Shown here in pieces: positions 57,294 through 64,000 of a DNA stretch of 64,000 nucleotides. Made by a program: the position numbers and the translations under genes. The stretch covers positions 806,001 to 870,000 of the forward strand of contig NZ_CP109435.1 in assembly GCF_036227125.1 (NCBI RefSeq), written 5' to 3'. Source of the stretch: Streptomyces sp. NBC_01485 (lineage in GTDB: Bacteria > Actinomycetota > Actinomycetes > Streptomycetales > Streptomycetaceae). The notes below the pieces were generated by a model. It saw only the letters and a list, made by a program, of their open reading frames with translations, did not search any database and was not told the origin of the DNA. Positions within the stretch are counted from its first letter, which is position 1, and each line of letters opens with the position of its first letter.

Positions 57294-57845
57294 ATGAGCG
57301 ACTCCACCACCGACTCCACCACCCTCGGCCAGACCGTCACCGGCGAGCGCGCCGACCTGCTGGAGGCGCTCACCAAGCAGCGCCACTTCCTGCGCTTCAC
57401 CACCCGCGACCTCACCGACGAGCAGGCCGGTCTGCGGACCACCGCGGGCGAGTTGTGTCTCGGTGGCCTGATCAAGCACGTCACTTCGGTCGAACGGAGT
57501 TGGGTGGGCTTCATCCTGGCGGGCTCGTCGGCGATGCCCGACTTCACCAGCATGACCGAGGCGGACTTCGCCAAGCGGGCCGACGAGTTCCGGATGCTGC
57601 CCGGCGAGACGCTGGCGGGGGTGCTGAAGGAGTACGACGACGTGGCGGGCCGTACCGACGAACTGGTCGCGTCCCTGCCCGACTTGGACGCGGCGCACCC
57701 GCTGCCGTCGGCTCCGTGGTTCGAGCCCGGCGTGCGGTGGTCGGCCCGCCGGGTCCTGCTCCACATCGTCGCCGAGACCGCCCAGCACGCGGGCCACGCC
57801 GACATCATCCGCGAGTCCCTGGACGGGTCGAAGAGCATGGGCTGA
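57294..57845 (+). CDS. DinB/DUF664-family protein
   Basis: A 183-residue four-helix-bundle protein of the DinB superfamily. The metal-binding histidines are at LGGLIKHVTSVERSW and in LLHIVAETAQHAGHADIIRE, where the HxxxH pattern is clear. Related actinobacterial proteins are mycothiol-dependent transferases or are induced by DNA damage; the substrate is unknown. Start ATG at 57294 lies behind GGAAGAAGAGACC. It is monocistronic and terminates at a perfect hairpin. Confidence 0.88.
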   Translation: MSDSTTDSTTLGQTVTGERADLLEALTKQRHFLRFTTRDLTDEQAGLRTTAGELCLGGLIKHVTSVERSWVGFILAGSSAMPDFTSMTEADFAKRADEFRMLPGETLAGVLKEYDDVAGRTDELVASLPDLDAAHPLPSAPWFEPGVRWSARRVLLHIVAETAQHAGHADIIRESLDGSKSMG

Positions 57846-57847
57846 CG

Positions 57848-57976
57848 TCAGCCGAGGTCGTCCAGGCCCTGGACGACCTCGAAGACGTGGGCCTGCCAGG
57901 GCTCCAGGTCCACGAACAGGCCCGGGCCACCCTTCGAAGCCACACCCCATTCCTTGCCCCGAACGGCTGACCCACG
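57848..57976 (-). pseudogene. Possible C-terminal remnant of a glycosidase-like gene
   Basis: A minus-strand frame ends with GKEWGVASKGGPGLFVDLEP followed by WQAHVFEV and a stop at 57848. The pattern LFVDLEPWQAHVFEV resembles the last strand of alpha-amylase-family enzymes. Nothing further upstream in this or other frames continues the domain, so only a gene tail seems to remain. Low confidence; it could be chance. Confidence 0.3.
57854..57880. terminator. Perfect hairpin after the DinB-like gene
   Basis: GAGGTCGTCCAG at 57854-57865 and its exact complement at 57869-57880 enclose a GCC loop, 8 bases after the stop codon. The remaining bases to 58189 contain no further gene that I can support. 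Confidence 0.75.
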
Positions 57977-58189
57977 ACGGATACGGTCCCGGAGGAGCGT
58001 CGGCGGGGGGCCTGAACGGGCTGAAGGAGGGCGTCGACAACGTGACTTTCGCAAACGCGGGTGGCTGCGCCCAGGGCGCCGGCCGCGTCCAACTGGCCGC
58101 AATTGTCGGCCAGTTGCAGTCCGGTATCGATGTAAACCGGTGCCTCGGAGTGCCCGGAAAAAAGCGCCCCGAGGGTCAACGGCCCGACG

Positions 58190-59617
58190 TCAGCGGCCGA
58201 CGCCGATGAGTCCCGTCAGATAGCGCCACAGCGACGACCGGTGCCCGACGGCCGGGTCCGGCAGCACCGACTCCGCCGCCTCGGCCGACTCAGCCGTGTC
58301 GGCAGACTCCGCGTCCGGGGCGTTCGCCGACGGCTGCTGCGGCATCGCGGCCAGCTCGTACCGTACGGGCAGCGAGCGCAGGCCGCGCATGAACGGCGAG
58401 GAACGCCACGGGAGTTGGTCGACGGGGAGGGCGAGTTCCAGGTTCGAGAAGCGCTCGAAGAGCCGGCCCACGCCGACCGCCGCGACCGTCGACGCCAGCT
58501 CACGGGCCGGGCACTGGCGCTGGCCCGCGCCCCACGACAGGTGGGCCCGGGTGCTGACCGCGGTGCTCGGACACACGTTGCCGGCGAAGAGCGGGTCCGC
58601 GTGGGCCGCTGCGCAGGAGACCCACACCGGGTCGCCCGCCCGGATCGTGTAGTCGCCGAGCGGGGTGTCCCTGGCCGCGAAGCGCGGCACGAAGTTCACC
58701 AGCGGCGGCTTGCGCATCACCACCCGGTTCATGCTCTCCCGGACCATCCCGGCGGACAGACTGGCCCGCACACCGCCCTCCCCCGAGATGACCTCGACCA
58801 CCGTGTTGGATATGAGGATGCCGACGTGGTCGGACGTCATGCCCAGCAGCATGAACAGCTCACGGGCCAACTCGTCGAGCGAGAGGTCGGGGTGGGCGGC
58901 CAGCAGGTACGACGGAAAGTCGTCCCCCGGCTTCTCCAGCTTCACCGCCGCGAGTTCCGCCAGCGCCCCCAGCAGCCGCTCCAGCGCGGGCTCCGCGTCC
59001 GGACCGGCGTCCAGTACCCGCCACATGTCCATCAGCGCGTCGTCGCCCTGGGAACCGGGGAAACCGAGCAGATGGCTGGCCACCATCAGCGGCAGCGGAC
59101 GGGAGAACTGGGCGGACAGGTCCGCCAGACCCGTACCGCCGGCCTGCCCCACCAGGCTGATCAGGTCGTCGGCGTAGGCGGCGACGGCCGTCTTCAGCCG
59201 CTTTGCCTGGGCGTGCCGCGGGTCCTGGAACGGCTTGAGCGCCGCGTCCCACGCCGTCCGCAACGGCCGGTACCCCGGCCCGCCCTGGATCAGCACATGG
59301 TTGACCTCCAGGGACGGCCCGAGCGGCCAGTCGGCCGGCACCCTGCCCTCCGAGCGGGCCCGCCAGTTCTCCAGCCCCTTCGGCCACCCGGCGTCGTCCT
59401 GGAGCACGTCGAGCGCCTCGCGGTAGCCGAGGACCAGCCAGGCGGGCACGCCCAGCAGGTCGACCGGCGCGACCGGGCCGTGCCGCTGCCGCAGCCTCTC
59501 GTACACGAGTGAGGGGCGCGTCTCGTAGTCCCTGGTCAGCAGCGGTTCGGGAGACAGCGTCTCCAACCATGCGCCGTCCAGCTCCACGGATCCGCCGTCG
59601 CCCGCCTGGGATTCCAT
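58190..59617 (-). CDS. Atypical cytochrome P450
   Basis: A 475-residue P450. The haem-binding loop is LSWGAGQRQCPARELA: the cysteine ligand is present, but W replaces the usual F and the residues after Cys are PA in place of xG. The K-helix segment reads VRESMNRVVMRKPP, so ExxR appears as ESMN with no arginine. The I-helix region is LLGMTSDHVGILI, without the usual AGxxT. These changes resemble CYP157-type proteins of Streptomyces, some of which lie in conservon operons; no conservon genes are visible here. Redox partners are not nearby. I chose the ATG at 59617 after GGAGGGG. The C-terminal 50 residues are a disordered Ala/Asp/Glu tail. Catalytic activity is uncertain. Confidence 0.85.
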   Translation of the reverse strand: MESQAGDGGSVELDGAWLETLSPEPLLTRDYETRPSLVYERLRQRHGPVAPVDLLGVPAWLVLGYREALDVLQDDAGWPKGLENWRARSEGRVPADWPLGPSLEVNHVLIQGGPGYRPLRTAWDAALKPFQDPRHAQAKRLKTAVAAYADDLISLVGQAGGTGLADLSAQFSRPLPLMVASHLLGFPGSQGDDALMDMWRVLDAGPDAEPALERLLGALAELAAVKLEKPGDDFPSYLLAAHPDLSLDELARELFMLLGMTSDHVGILISNTVVEVISGEGGVRASLSAGMVRESMNRVVMRKPPLVNFVPRFAARDTPLGDYTIRAGDPVWVSCAAAHADPLFAGNVCPSTAVSTRAHLSWGAGQRQCPARELASTVAAVGVGRLFERFSNLELALPVDQLPWRSSPFMRGLRSLPVRYELAAMPQQPSANAPDAESADTAESAEAAESVLPDPAVGHRSSLWRYLTGLIGVGR

Positions 59618-59952
59618 CGCTCTGCCGCCCCTCCGACACTCCCCGTACCGGCTCGTCTTCATTCGGTAGCCGGAAACCGGGGGGACCATATCCCAAGACG
59701 CGGCCCCCGGTGAACGACGGGGGCGCGCCTCGGGCCATCCCGCCTCGTCGTCCCGCGCCGTACCCCGGTGAGGCGTGACGAGCGGCGCCCCCGCCGCACC
59801 GATCCCACGGCGTTCGCAAACGCACTCCCCCCACGGCGCCGCGCAGGGGGGCGGCCCCGCCCAGCGACGCCGCCGTCCGCCAGTCCCTCAGCACGCTCGC
59901 CGGCGCGACATCCCCCGGAGAACGTCGGCCTGTCGCCCCGTCGGCCTCGGAG

Positions 59953-61221
59953 TCACGCGGGTTGCGGCGTCAGACGCTTGTGTCCCTTGCGGTCGTAGTA
60001 CCTCGCCATCGCGAAACCGAAGAGCAGGGCGAGGACCGTGCCGACCGCGATCATGATCCAGGAGCGGGTGAGTCCGGCGTCGCCGCGGGCGTCGAAGAAG
60101 AGGATGGCGCGCACGCCGTCGCTGAGCTGGCGCATGGGCTCGAAGTGGGACAGGAAACGGTAGAAGTCGGGGACCGCCTGAAGCGGGACCGTGGCGCCCG
60201 AGGACGGCAGGCCCAGGACGATGAACACGAACATGGAGACCAGTTGGCCGATTCCGCCGAAGGCGGCGTTGATGGCCTGCACGCCCAGGCCGACGGCGAG
60301 GGTCGCACAGTAGGAGAAGACCCACAGCAACGGCAGGTGGGACGCGTCCATGCCCAGGAAGGTCACGCAGGAGAGCATCACCAGCGAGGCGCTGAGGAGC
60401 GTGATGCCCGCGGTCATGCCCATCTTCAGCAGCAGCGTCTGGGTGCGGTTGATCGGCACGGTGGGGCGGCGGGTGTGCCAGGGGCCGATCTCGTTGTCGG
60501 CGTAACCGAGGGCGGTGTCGACGCCGTTGCTGATCACGTTGCCGCCCATGAAGCCGGCCAGTACGAGCAGCAGGGTGTAGTAGAAGGCGGTCAGGCTGAG
60601 CCCGCTGTTGGTGCCGATGGGGTGGCCGACCTGGGTGACGACGTTCACCGGGTCGGCGAGCAGCAACTGCGTGGTGGAGTTCGCCTGGTTGCCGACGGCC
60701 GCCGTGAGCTGTTCGCCGACGGTCCGCGACGCCTGGTGTGCCGCCTTGCTCGTGATCTGGGCGGCGAGCGAGGAACCCAGGCTGCCCTTGCCGGGGTTGG
60801 TGAGCACGGTGAGCACGGGCCGCTTCGTGGCGCCCGTCGTGGTGAGAGCGCTGACGGAGTCGGTGAAGTCGGCCGGGACGACGAGTGCGCCGTAGACCTT
60901 GCCCGAGTCGAGCTGCTGCTGGGCCTGGGCGCGGGTGAGCGTACGCCACCCGGCCTTGCCGCCGGCGGTGTCGGCGGCGATCGCGGCGGTGATCTGGGTG
61001 CCCAGGTTCTGCTTCTGACCGGCCGGCGGCTTACCGGTGTCACTGTTGACGAGGGCGATGGGCAGGTCGTGCAGGTCCCGGTTGGGGTTGACGATCCCGC
61101 CCATGTAGAGCAGGGACAGCAGCAGGGCGAGCAGCCCCGTGAGGATCGCGGGCAACAGCCACAGCTTGGGGCGGCGCAGCAACGCGGCGGCACTGGCCTG
61201 AGGGGTGGTGGACTCGGCCAT
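59953..61221 (-). CDS. YhgE/Pip-domain (ABC-2-like) membrane protein
   Basis: A 422-residue membrane protein: one N-terminal transmembrane helix (KLWLLPAILTGLLALLLSLL, about residues 19-38), a large outer domain (about 45-210) with LPIALVNSDTGKPPAGQ and YGALVVPADFTDSVSAL, and then five to six C-terminal helices (from FYYTLLLVLAGFMGGNVISN onward). This is the architecture of YhgE/Pip and fungal SNG1-like proteins, which resemble ABC-2 permeases without an ATPase. Phage-infection, drug-export or secretion roles are known for relatives. The ATG at 61221 follows GGAGAA. It is probably transcribed alone. Confidence 0.85.
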   Translation of the reverse strand: MAESTTPQASAAALLRRPKLWLLPAILTGLLALLLSLLYMGGIVNPNRDLHDLPIALVNSDTGKPPAGQKQNLGTQITAAIAADTAGGKAGWRTLTRAQAQQQLDSGKVYGALVVPADFTDSVSALTTTGATKRPVLTVLTNPGKGSLGSSLAAQITSKAAHQASRTVGEQLTAAVGNQANSTTQLLLADPVNVVTQVGHPIGTNSGLSLTAFYYTLLLVLAGFMGGNVISNGVDTALGYADNEIGPWHTRRPTVPINRTQTLLLKMGMTAGITLLSASLVMLSCVTFLGMDASHLPLLWVFSYCATLAVGLGVQAINAAFGGIGQLVSMFVFIVLGLPSSGATVPLQAVPDFYRFLSHFEPMRQLSDGVRAILFFDARGDAGLTRSWIMIAVGTVLALLFGFAMARYYDRKGHKRLTPQPA

Positions 61222-61266
61222 GGTTCTCCGTGGGCTCCGGGCTGTGCGAATACCGAACAGCGGATA

Positions 61267-61338
61267 ATGGCTGTGGCTATGACTGCGGCTATGTCCGTGC
61301 CTGCGGTTATGTCTGTGCCTGCGGCTGTGACTGTACGA
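61267..61338. repeat. Imperfect 12/18-base repeats upstream of the YhgE-like gene
   Basis: Repeats built on ATGxCTGyGGCT and ATGTCyGTGCCTGCGGyT. On the plus strand they also read as a 38-codon frame (61267-61383) beginning MAVAMTAAMSVPAVMSVPAA, antisense to the leader of the YhgE-like gene. I do not regard it as a proven gene. The array falls in the leader of the minus-strand transcript and could vary between strains. Confidence 0.5.
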
Positions 61339-61452
61339 GCGATCGCGCCGACCGCACGAATCGCCAGGATGCCGGGTGGATGAGGCGCGCACCGACCTGA
61401 GCCGCCGCACGCCCCGTGATCGTGAGCGTCGGCGACCGCCGGGTCGCGCAGG

Positions 61453-62880
61453 CTATGCGCCGCGACGGACGCGGGCGGCCTTGCGGGCCTCGGCCGTCTG
61501 ACGGAGTTCGGCAGCCCGGCGGGACTCGCCACCGGCGCGGCCGGTCTGCCCCGGGCGGGTGCCCATACCGCGGAAGGGGGCACCGCCGCGCTTGGGGCGC
61601 TCCGCGACCGGCGCGCTTCCGTTGAGGGGGACACCGGAGGGGGCCTGGGCGCCGGTGATACGGCTCAGCTCGGCCTCACCGGAGCGGACCCGCGTGATCT
61701 GCGCCCGGATGCCCGCATCGGACAGCAGACGGGCCATGTCCTTGCGCTGGTTGGGCAGCACCAGCGTGACGACACTCCCGGACTCGCCGGCACGGGCGGT
61801 ACGGCCGCCGCGGTGCAGGTAGTCCTTGTGGTCGGCGGGCGGATCGACGTTGACGACAAGGTCGAGGGCGTCGATGTGGATGCCCCGGGCCGCGACGTTC
61901 GTGGCCACCAGGACCGTGAGATGGCCGTCCTTGAACTGGGCCAGGGTGCGGGTGCGCTGGGGCTGCGACTTGCCGCCGTGCAGCGCCGCCGCCTTCACGC
62001 CGCTGCCCAGCAGGTGCCGGGTGAACTGGTCCACGGCGTGCTTGGTGTCCAGGAACATGAGGACGCGCCCGTCGCGGGCGGCGATCTCGGTGGCGGTGGC
62101 GTACTTGTCGGCGCCGTGCACCTCCAGCACGTGATGCTCCATCGTGGTGACCGTGCCCGCCGACGGGTCGACCGAGTGGACCACCGGGTCATGCAGGTAC
62201 GTACGGACCAGGAGGTCGATGTTGCGGTCCAGCGTGGCCGAGAACAGCATGCGCTGACCGTCGGGGCGTACCTGGTCCAGCAGTTCGGTGACCTGGGGCA
62301 TGAAGCCCATGTCGGCCATCTGGTCGGCCTCGTCCAGGACGGTGATCTTCACCCGGTCCAGACGGCAGTCCTTGCGCTCGATGAGATCCGCGAGCCGCCC
62401 CGGAGTCGCGACGACCACCTCGGCCCCGGCCCGCAGTGCACTGGCCTGCCGGCCGATCGACATACCGCCGACCACCGTGGCCAGCCGCAGCTTCAGCGAC
62501 TGGGCATAAGGGGCGAGCGCGTCGTCGACCTGCTGGGCCAGCTCGCGCGTGGGTACGAGGATCAGGGCCAGCGGCTTGCGCGATTCGGCGCGCTGCCCTG
62601 CCGTGCGGGCGAGGAGCGCCAGGCCGAAGGCAAGCGTCTTGCCCGATCCGGTGCGCCCACGGCCCAGGACGTCGCGCCCTGCGAGGGAGTTCGGCAGCGT
62701 GGCGGCCTGGATCGGGAACGGCTCGGTCAGGCCACGGCCGGCGAGCATCGTCAGCAGCTCGGCGGGCATGTCCAGCTCACCGAAGGTCGCGGCCGCGGGG
62801 AGGGCGGGCGTGACGGTGAGCGGCTGCGCGAACTCTCCCTGTGACCGGACACGGTCATTCGTGCGAGCTGAACGGCTCAT
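61453..62880 (-). CDS. DEAD-box RNA helicase
   Basis: A 475-residue ATP-dependent RNA helicase with the motifs in order: Q motif (TEPFPIQAATLPNSLAGRDV), motif I GRTGSGKT, Ia PTRELAQQ, Ib TPGRL, II VLDEADQM (DEAD), III SAT in MLFSATLDRN, IV VLMFLDTKH, V ATNVAARGIHI and VI HRGGRTARAG. The C-terminal 60 residues are a basic, Gly/Arg-rich tail (PKRGGAPFRGMGTRPGQTGR). It unwinds RNA duplexes and is the cold-shock type (DeaD/RhlE-like). GGAAGG precedes the ATG. The cold-shock protein gene lies upstream in the same orientation, with a terminator and an AT-rich leader between. Confidence 0.93.
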   Translation of the reverse strand: MSRSARTNDRVRSQGEFAQPLTVTPALPAAATFGELDMPAELLTMLAGRGLTEPFPIQAATLPNSLAGRDVLGRGRTGSGKTLAFGLALLARTAGQRAESRKPLALILVPTRELAQQVDDALAPYAQSLKLRLATVVGGMSIGRQASALRAGAEVVVATPGRLADLIERKDCRLDRVKITVLDEADQMADMGFMPQVTELLDQVRPDGQRMLFSATLDRNIDLLVRTYLHDPVVHSVDPSAGTVTTMEHHVLEVHGADKYATATEIAARDGRVLMFLDTKHAVDQFTRHLLGSGVKAAALHGGKSQPQRTRTLAQFKDGHLTVLVATNVAARGIHIDALDLVVNVDPPADHKDYLHRGGRTARAGESGSVVTLVLPNQRKDMARLLSDAGIRAQITRVRSGEAELSRITGAQAPSGVPLNGSAPVAERPKRGGAPFRGMGTRPGQTGRAGGESRRAAELRQTAEARKAARVRRGA

Positions 62881-63102
62881 GGAGAACCTTCCTCGACGGG
62901 GCGCGCACCGAGGAATTCCCGACAGAAGCGAGCCGGATGAATTGCAAGAACGAGCCGAAAGTGAGACTGAAAGAATTCCGACAGAAACCGGAATGTGAAT
63001 ATAAATACCAAATACAGATATAAAATACGAAAACAAATGCAGAAAGCAGCAAACTGGGGCCCGCCACAAGTGCGGACCCCAGCTACTTCATACGCTTCAG
63101 CG
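62881..63102 (-). promoter_or_regulatory. AT-rich leader of the helicase gene with attenuator-like terminator
   Basis: This 222-base gap is the most AT-rich stretch in the window. Just after the csp stop it contains a hairpin at 63054-63082 (CTGGGG and CCGC arms with one mismatch), followed on the minus strand by a T-rich run, a classical intrinsic terminator. The next 170 bases, unusually A-rich on the plus strand, form the leader of the helicase mRNA. The arrangement suits read-through or a separate promoter used at low temperature. Confidence 0.6.
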
Positions 63103-63306
63103 TCAGGCAGGCGTGATGTTCTCCGCCTGGGGACCCTTCTGGCCCTGCGTGACGTCGAAGTTCACCTTCTGGCCTTCCTGGAGCTCACGGAAGCCCTGCG
63201 CGGCGATGTTCGAGTAGTGCGCGAAGACGTCGGGGCCGCCGCCGTCCTGCTCGATGAAGCCGAAGCCCTTTTCCGCGTTGAACCACTTGACGGTGCCAGT
63301 AGCCAT
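63103..63306 (-). CDS. Cold shock protein (CspA family)
   Basis: A 67-residue single cold-shock domain, [20 protein letters not shown], with the RNP1 (KGFGFIEQ) and RNP2 (DVFAHYSNI) motifs and the ending [10 protein letters not shown]. It binds single-stranded RNA and acts as an RNA chaperone. A perfect GAAGGAGATG ribosome-binding site precedes the ATG. It matches the 7-kDa Csp proteins abundant in Streptomyces. The long leader (63307-63450) contains a perfect hairpin. Confidence 0.96.
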   Translation of the reverse strand: MATGTVKWFNAEKGFGFIEQDGGGPDVFAHYSNIAAQGFRELQEGQKVNFDVTQGQKGPQAENITPA

Positions 63307-63334
63307 GTCACATCTCCTTCGGGGCAGTGCCCAG

Positions 63335-63355
63335 GGGTTCACACCGTGTGAACCC
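63335..63355 (-). promoter_or_regulatory. Hairpin in the csp leader
   Basis: GGGTTCACA at 63335-63343 and its exact complement at 63347-63355 with a 3-base loop, 29 bases upstream of the csp start. It could control mRNA stability or translation with temperature, as in other csp leaders, or be an operator. Confidence 0.45.
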
Positions 63356-63762
63356 TTGCGTTGCCACAATGAACCCCGTCCGGATAAGCACCGGAGATAC
63401 AAAAATGCCCGGCGACATACAGCCGCCAAGGCACTTGAAGTTTCGGGAACCACAACTGCAACTACGTCCAGCTTAGCACGACACCTGGATTCGCACTACC
63501 TTTCACCCGCGACACCCGGCGCTCACGCCACAGGACCACCGGATCGGCCGAGCCGCCCTGCACGAACTCCAATACACGTGAAAGGTTAATTTTTCGATTA
63601 CACAGGGTGCAACAAAGGGAGAATTCGCCGGCGCGGCGGCGGGGGCCGGGAGCAGTGCCGGAGCCGGGCGCGCGTCCGGTCGGCGTGGTCGCGGTGTCCT
63701 GCGACGACAAGTCGGCTGGCTCCGGTTCCGTCAGCCACGCCATCCATGGGATGGTCCCAGAC
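63356..63762. other. Divergent regulatory region between csp and the DUF4177 gene
   Basis: About 400 bases holding the csp promoter (minus) and that of the DUF4177 gene (plus). It contains an AT-rich patch near 63585-63600. No protein-like frame; the plus-strand frame upstream of 63763 is composed of Arg/Pro/Gly and appears to be non-coding. Confidence 0.5.
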
Positions 63763-63978
63763 ATGAGCAACCCGCACGCACTCGAGTACAAGGTCGTCAC
63801 CTTCCGCGAGTCACTGATCGGAGACGCACTGGACAGCGACAAGCTGGAGAAGGTTCTGAACAAGCACGCCGAGGACGGCTGGGCCCTCAAGGCGATCACG
63901 GCCGCCGACGTCAAGGGCCGTATCGGACCCGGTTCGGTCGAGGGCCTGCTCCTCACTCTGGAACGCCCGCGCCGCTGA
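63763..63978 (+). CDS. DUF4177 family protein
   Basis: A 71-residue small protein: HALEYKVVTFRESLIGDALD, then KLEKVLNKHAEDGWALKAIT and LLLTLERPRR. This is the DUF4177 fold (strand, helix, three strands) found in many bacteria with no assigned role. I chose the ATG at 63763, which gives the family length. No clear ribosome-binding site is seen, so the message may be leaderless. Confidence 0.85.
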   Translation: MSNPHALEYKVVTFRESLIGDALDSDKLEKVLNKHAEDGWALKAITAADVKGRIGPGSVEGLLLTLERPRR

Positions 63979-64000
63979 CGGCGGGGACGTTCCAACAGAT

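Noticed and set aside
1-64000. tRNA, rRNA, CRISPR array, phage integrase or attachment site
   Set aside because: No cloverleaf, conserved rRNA segment, regularly spaced repeats or integrase/recombinase gene was recognised by eye; a tRNAscan and CRISPR search would confirm.

Overview
High-GC, gene-dense actinobacterial DNA, almost certainly from a Streptomyces chromosome. Codon third positions are nearly always G or C, GTG starts and ATGA/GTGA overlaps are frequent, and the gene content is typical of Streptomyces: several biosynthetic operons, an ECF sigma factor, small cold-shock proteins, and DUF5997, DUF4132 and DUF4177 proteins. No rRNA, tRNA, CRISPR array or intact insertion sequence was seen.

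Layout. (1) 1-7212, minus strand: the left part of an isonitrile lipopeptide cluster in the same gene order as Mycobacterium tuberculosis Rv0097-Rv0101 and Streptomyces scoE-D-C-B-A. It consists of a non-haem iron oxidase, an FcoT-type hot-dog protein, an acyl-AMP ligase, a carrier protein and the start of an NRPS that runs off the window. Upstream lie a second carrier protein coupled to a decayed KAS III gene, and a DHA2-type exporter with a perfect inverted repeat in front of it. (2) 7.4-14.2 kb: an aspartyl hydroxylase remnant, then a copper-handling island (two PCuAC-like proteins, an ECF sigma factor, a Met/His-rich membrane protein, a CopA ATPase, a small Met/His-tailed membrane protein and a deleted YcnI gene). 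(3) 14.3-20.3 kb: metallophosphoesterase, uracil-DNA glycosylase, a fossil second ung coupled to a sugar kinase, a CbiX-like protein and a lactonase-family propeller. (4) 20.3-22 kb: a FUSC transporter.

(5) 22.1-37.1 kb, minus strand: a 15-kb operon of 14 genes whose junctions mostly overlap by 4 bases. In transcription order it encodes a GriI-like aldolase and a GriH-like cyclase (3-amino-4-hydroxybenzoate), an acyl-AMP ligase, two acyl carrier proteins, KS and a short CLF, a second AMP ligase resembling CreM/AvaA6 diazotases, an unassigned ATC-hydrolase-like protein, an NAD(P)-dependent SDR, a CreE-like flavoenzyme and a CreD-like lyase (nitrous acid from aspartate), a DHA2 exporter and a ketoreductase. 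The set matches the logic of avenalumic/p-coumaric-type pathways: an amino-hydroxybenzoyl starter is extended by a reducing type II PKS, then the aryl amine is diazotised with enzyme-made nitrous acid. This is the most interesting system in the window.

(6) 37.5-43.3 kb, mostly plus strand: an MHS-family transporter, an Lrp-type regulator, a secreted GH127 enzyme with an inserted LamG domain, and a LysR-like protein with no HTH. (7) 43.3-57.2 kb, plus strand: a DUF5997 protein, a cold-shock-domain protein and a five-gene DUF4132 / giant protein / MoxR ATPase / DUF5682-VWA / SWIM operon resembling the E. coli yehI-L-M-P-Q region. (8) 57.2-64 kb: a DinB-like protein, an atypical cytochrome P450, a YhgE/Pip-type membrane protein, a DEAD-box helicase behind a csp gene with an attenuator-like leader, and a DUF4177 protein.

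Several genes between 5 and 17 kb (KAS III, YcnI, second ung, aspartyl hydroxylase) are decayed, mostly by internal deletion with the gene ends left in place. This suggests a region undergoing reduction.
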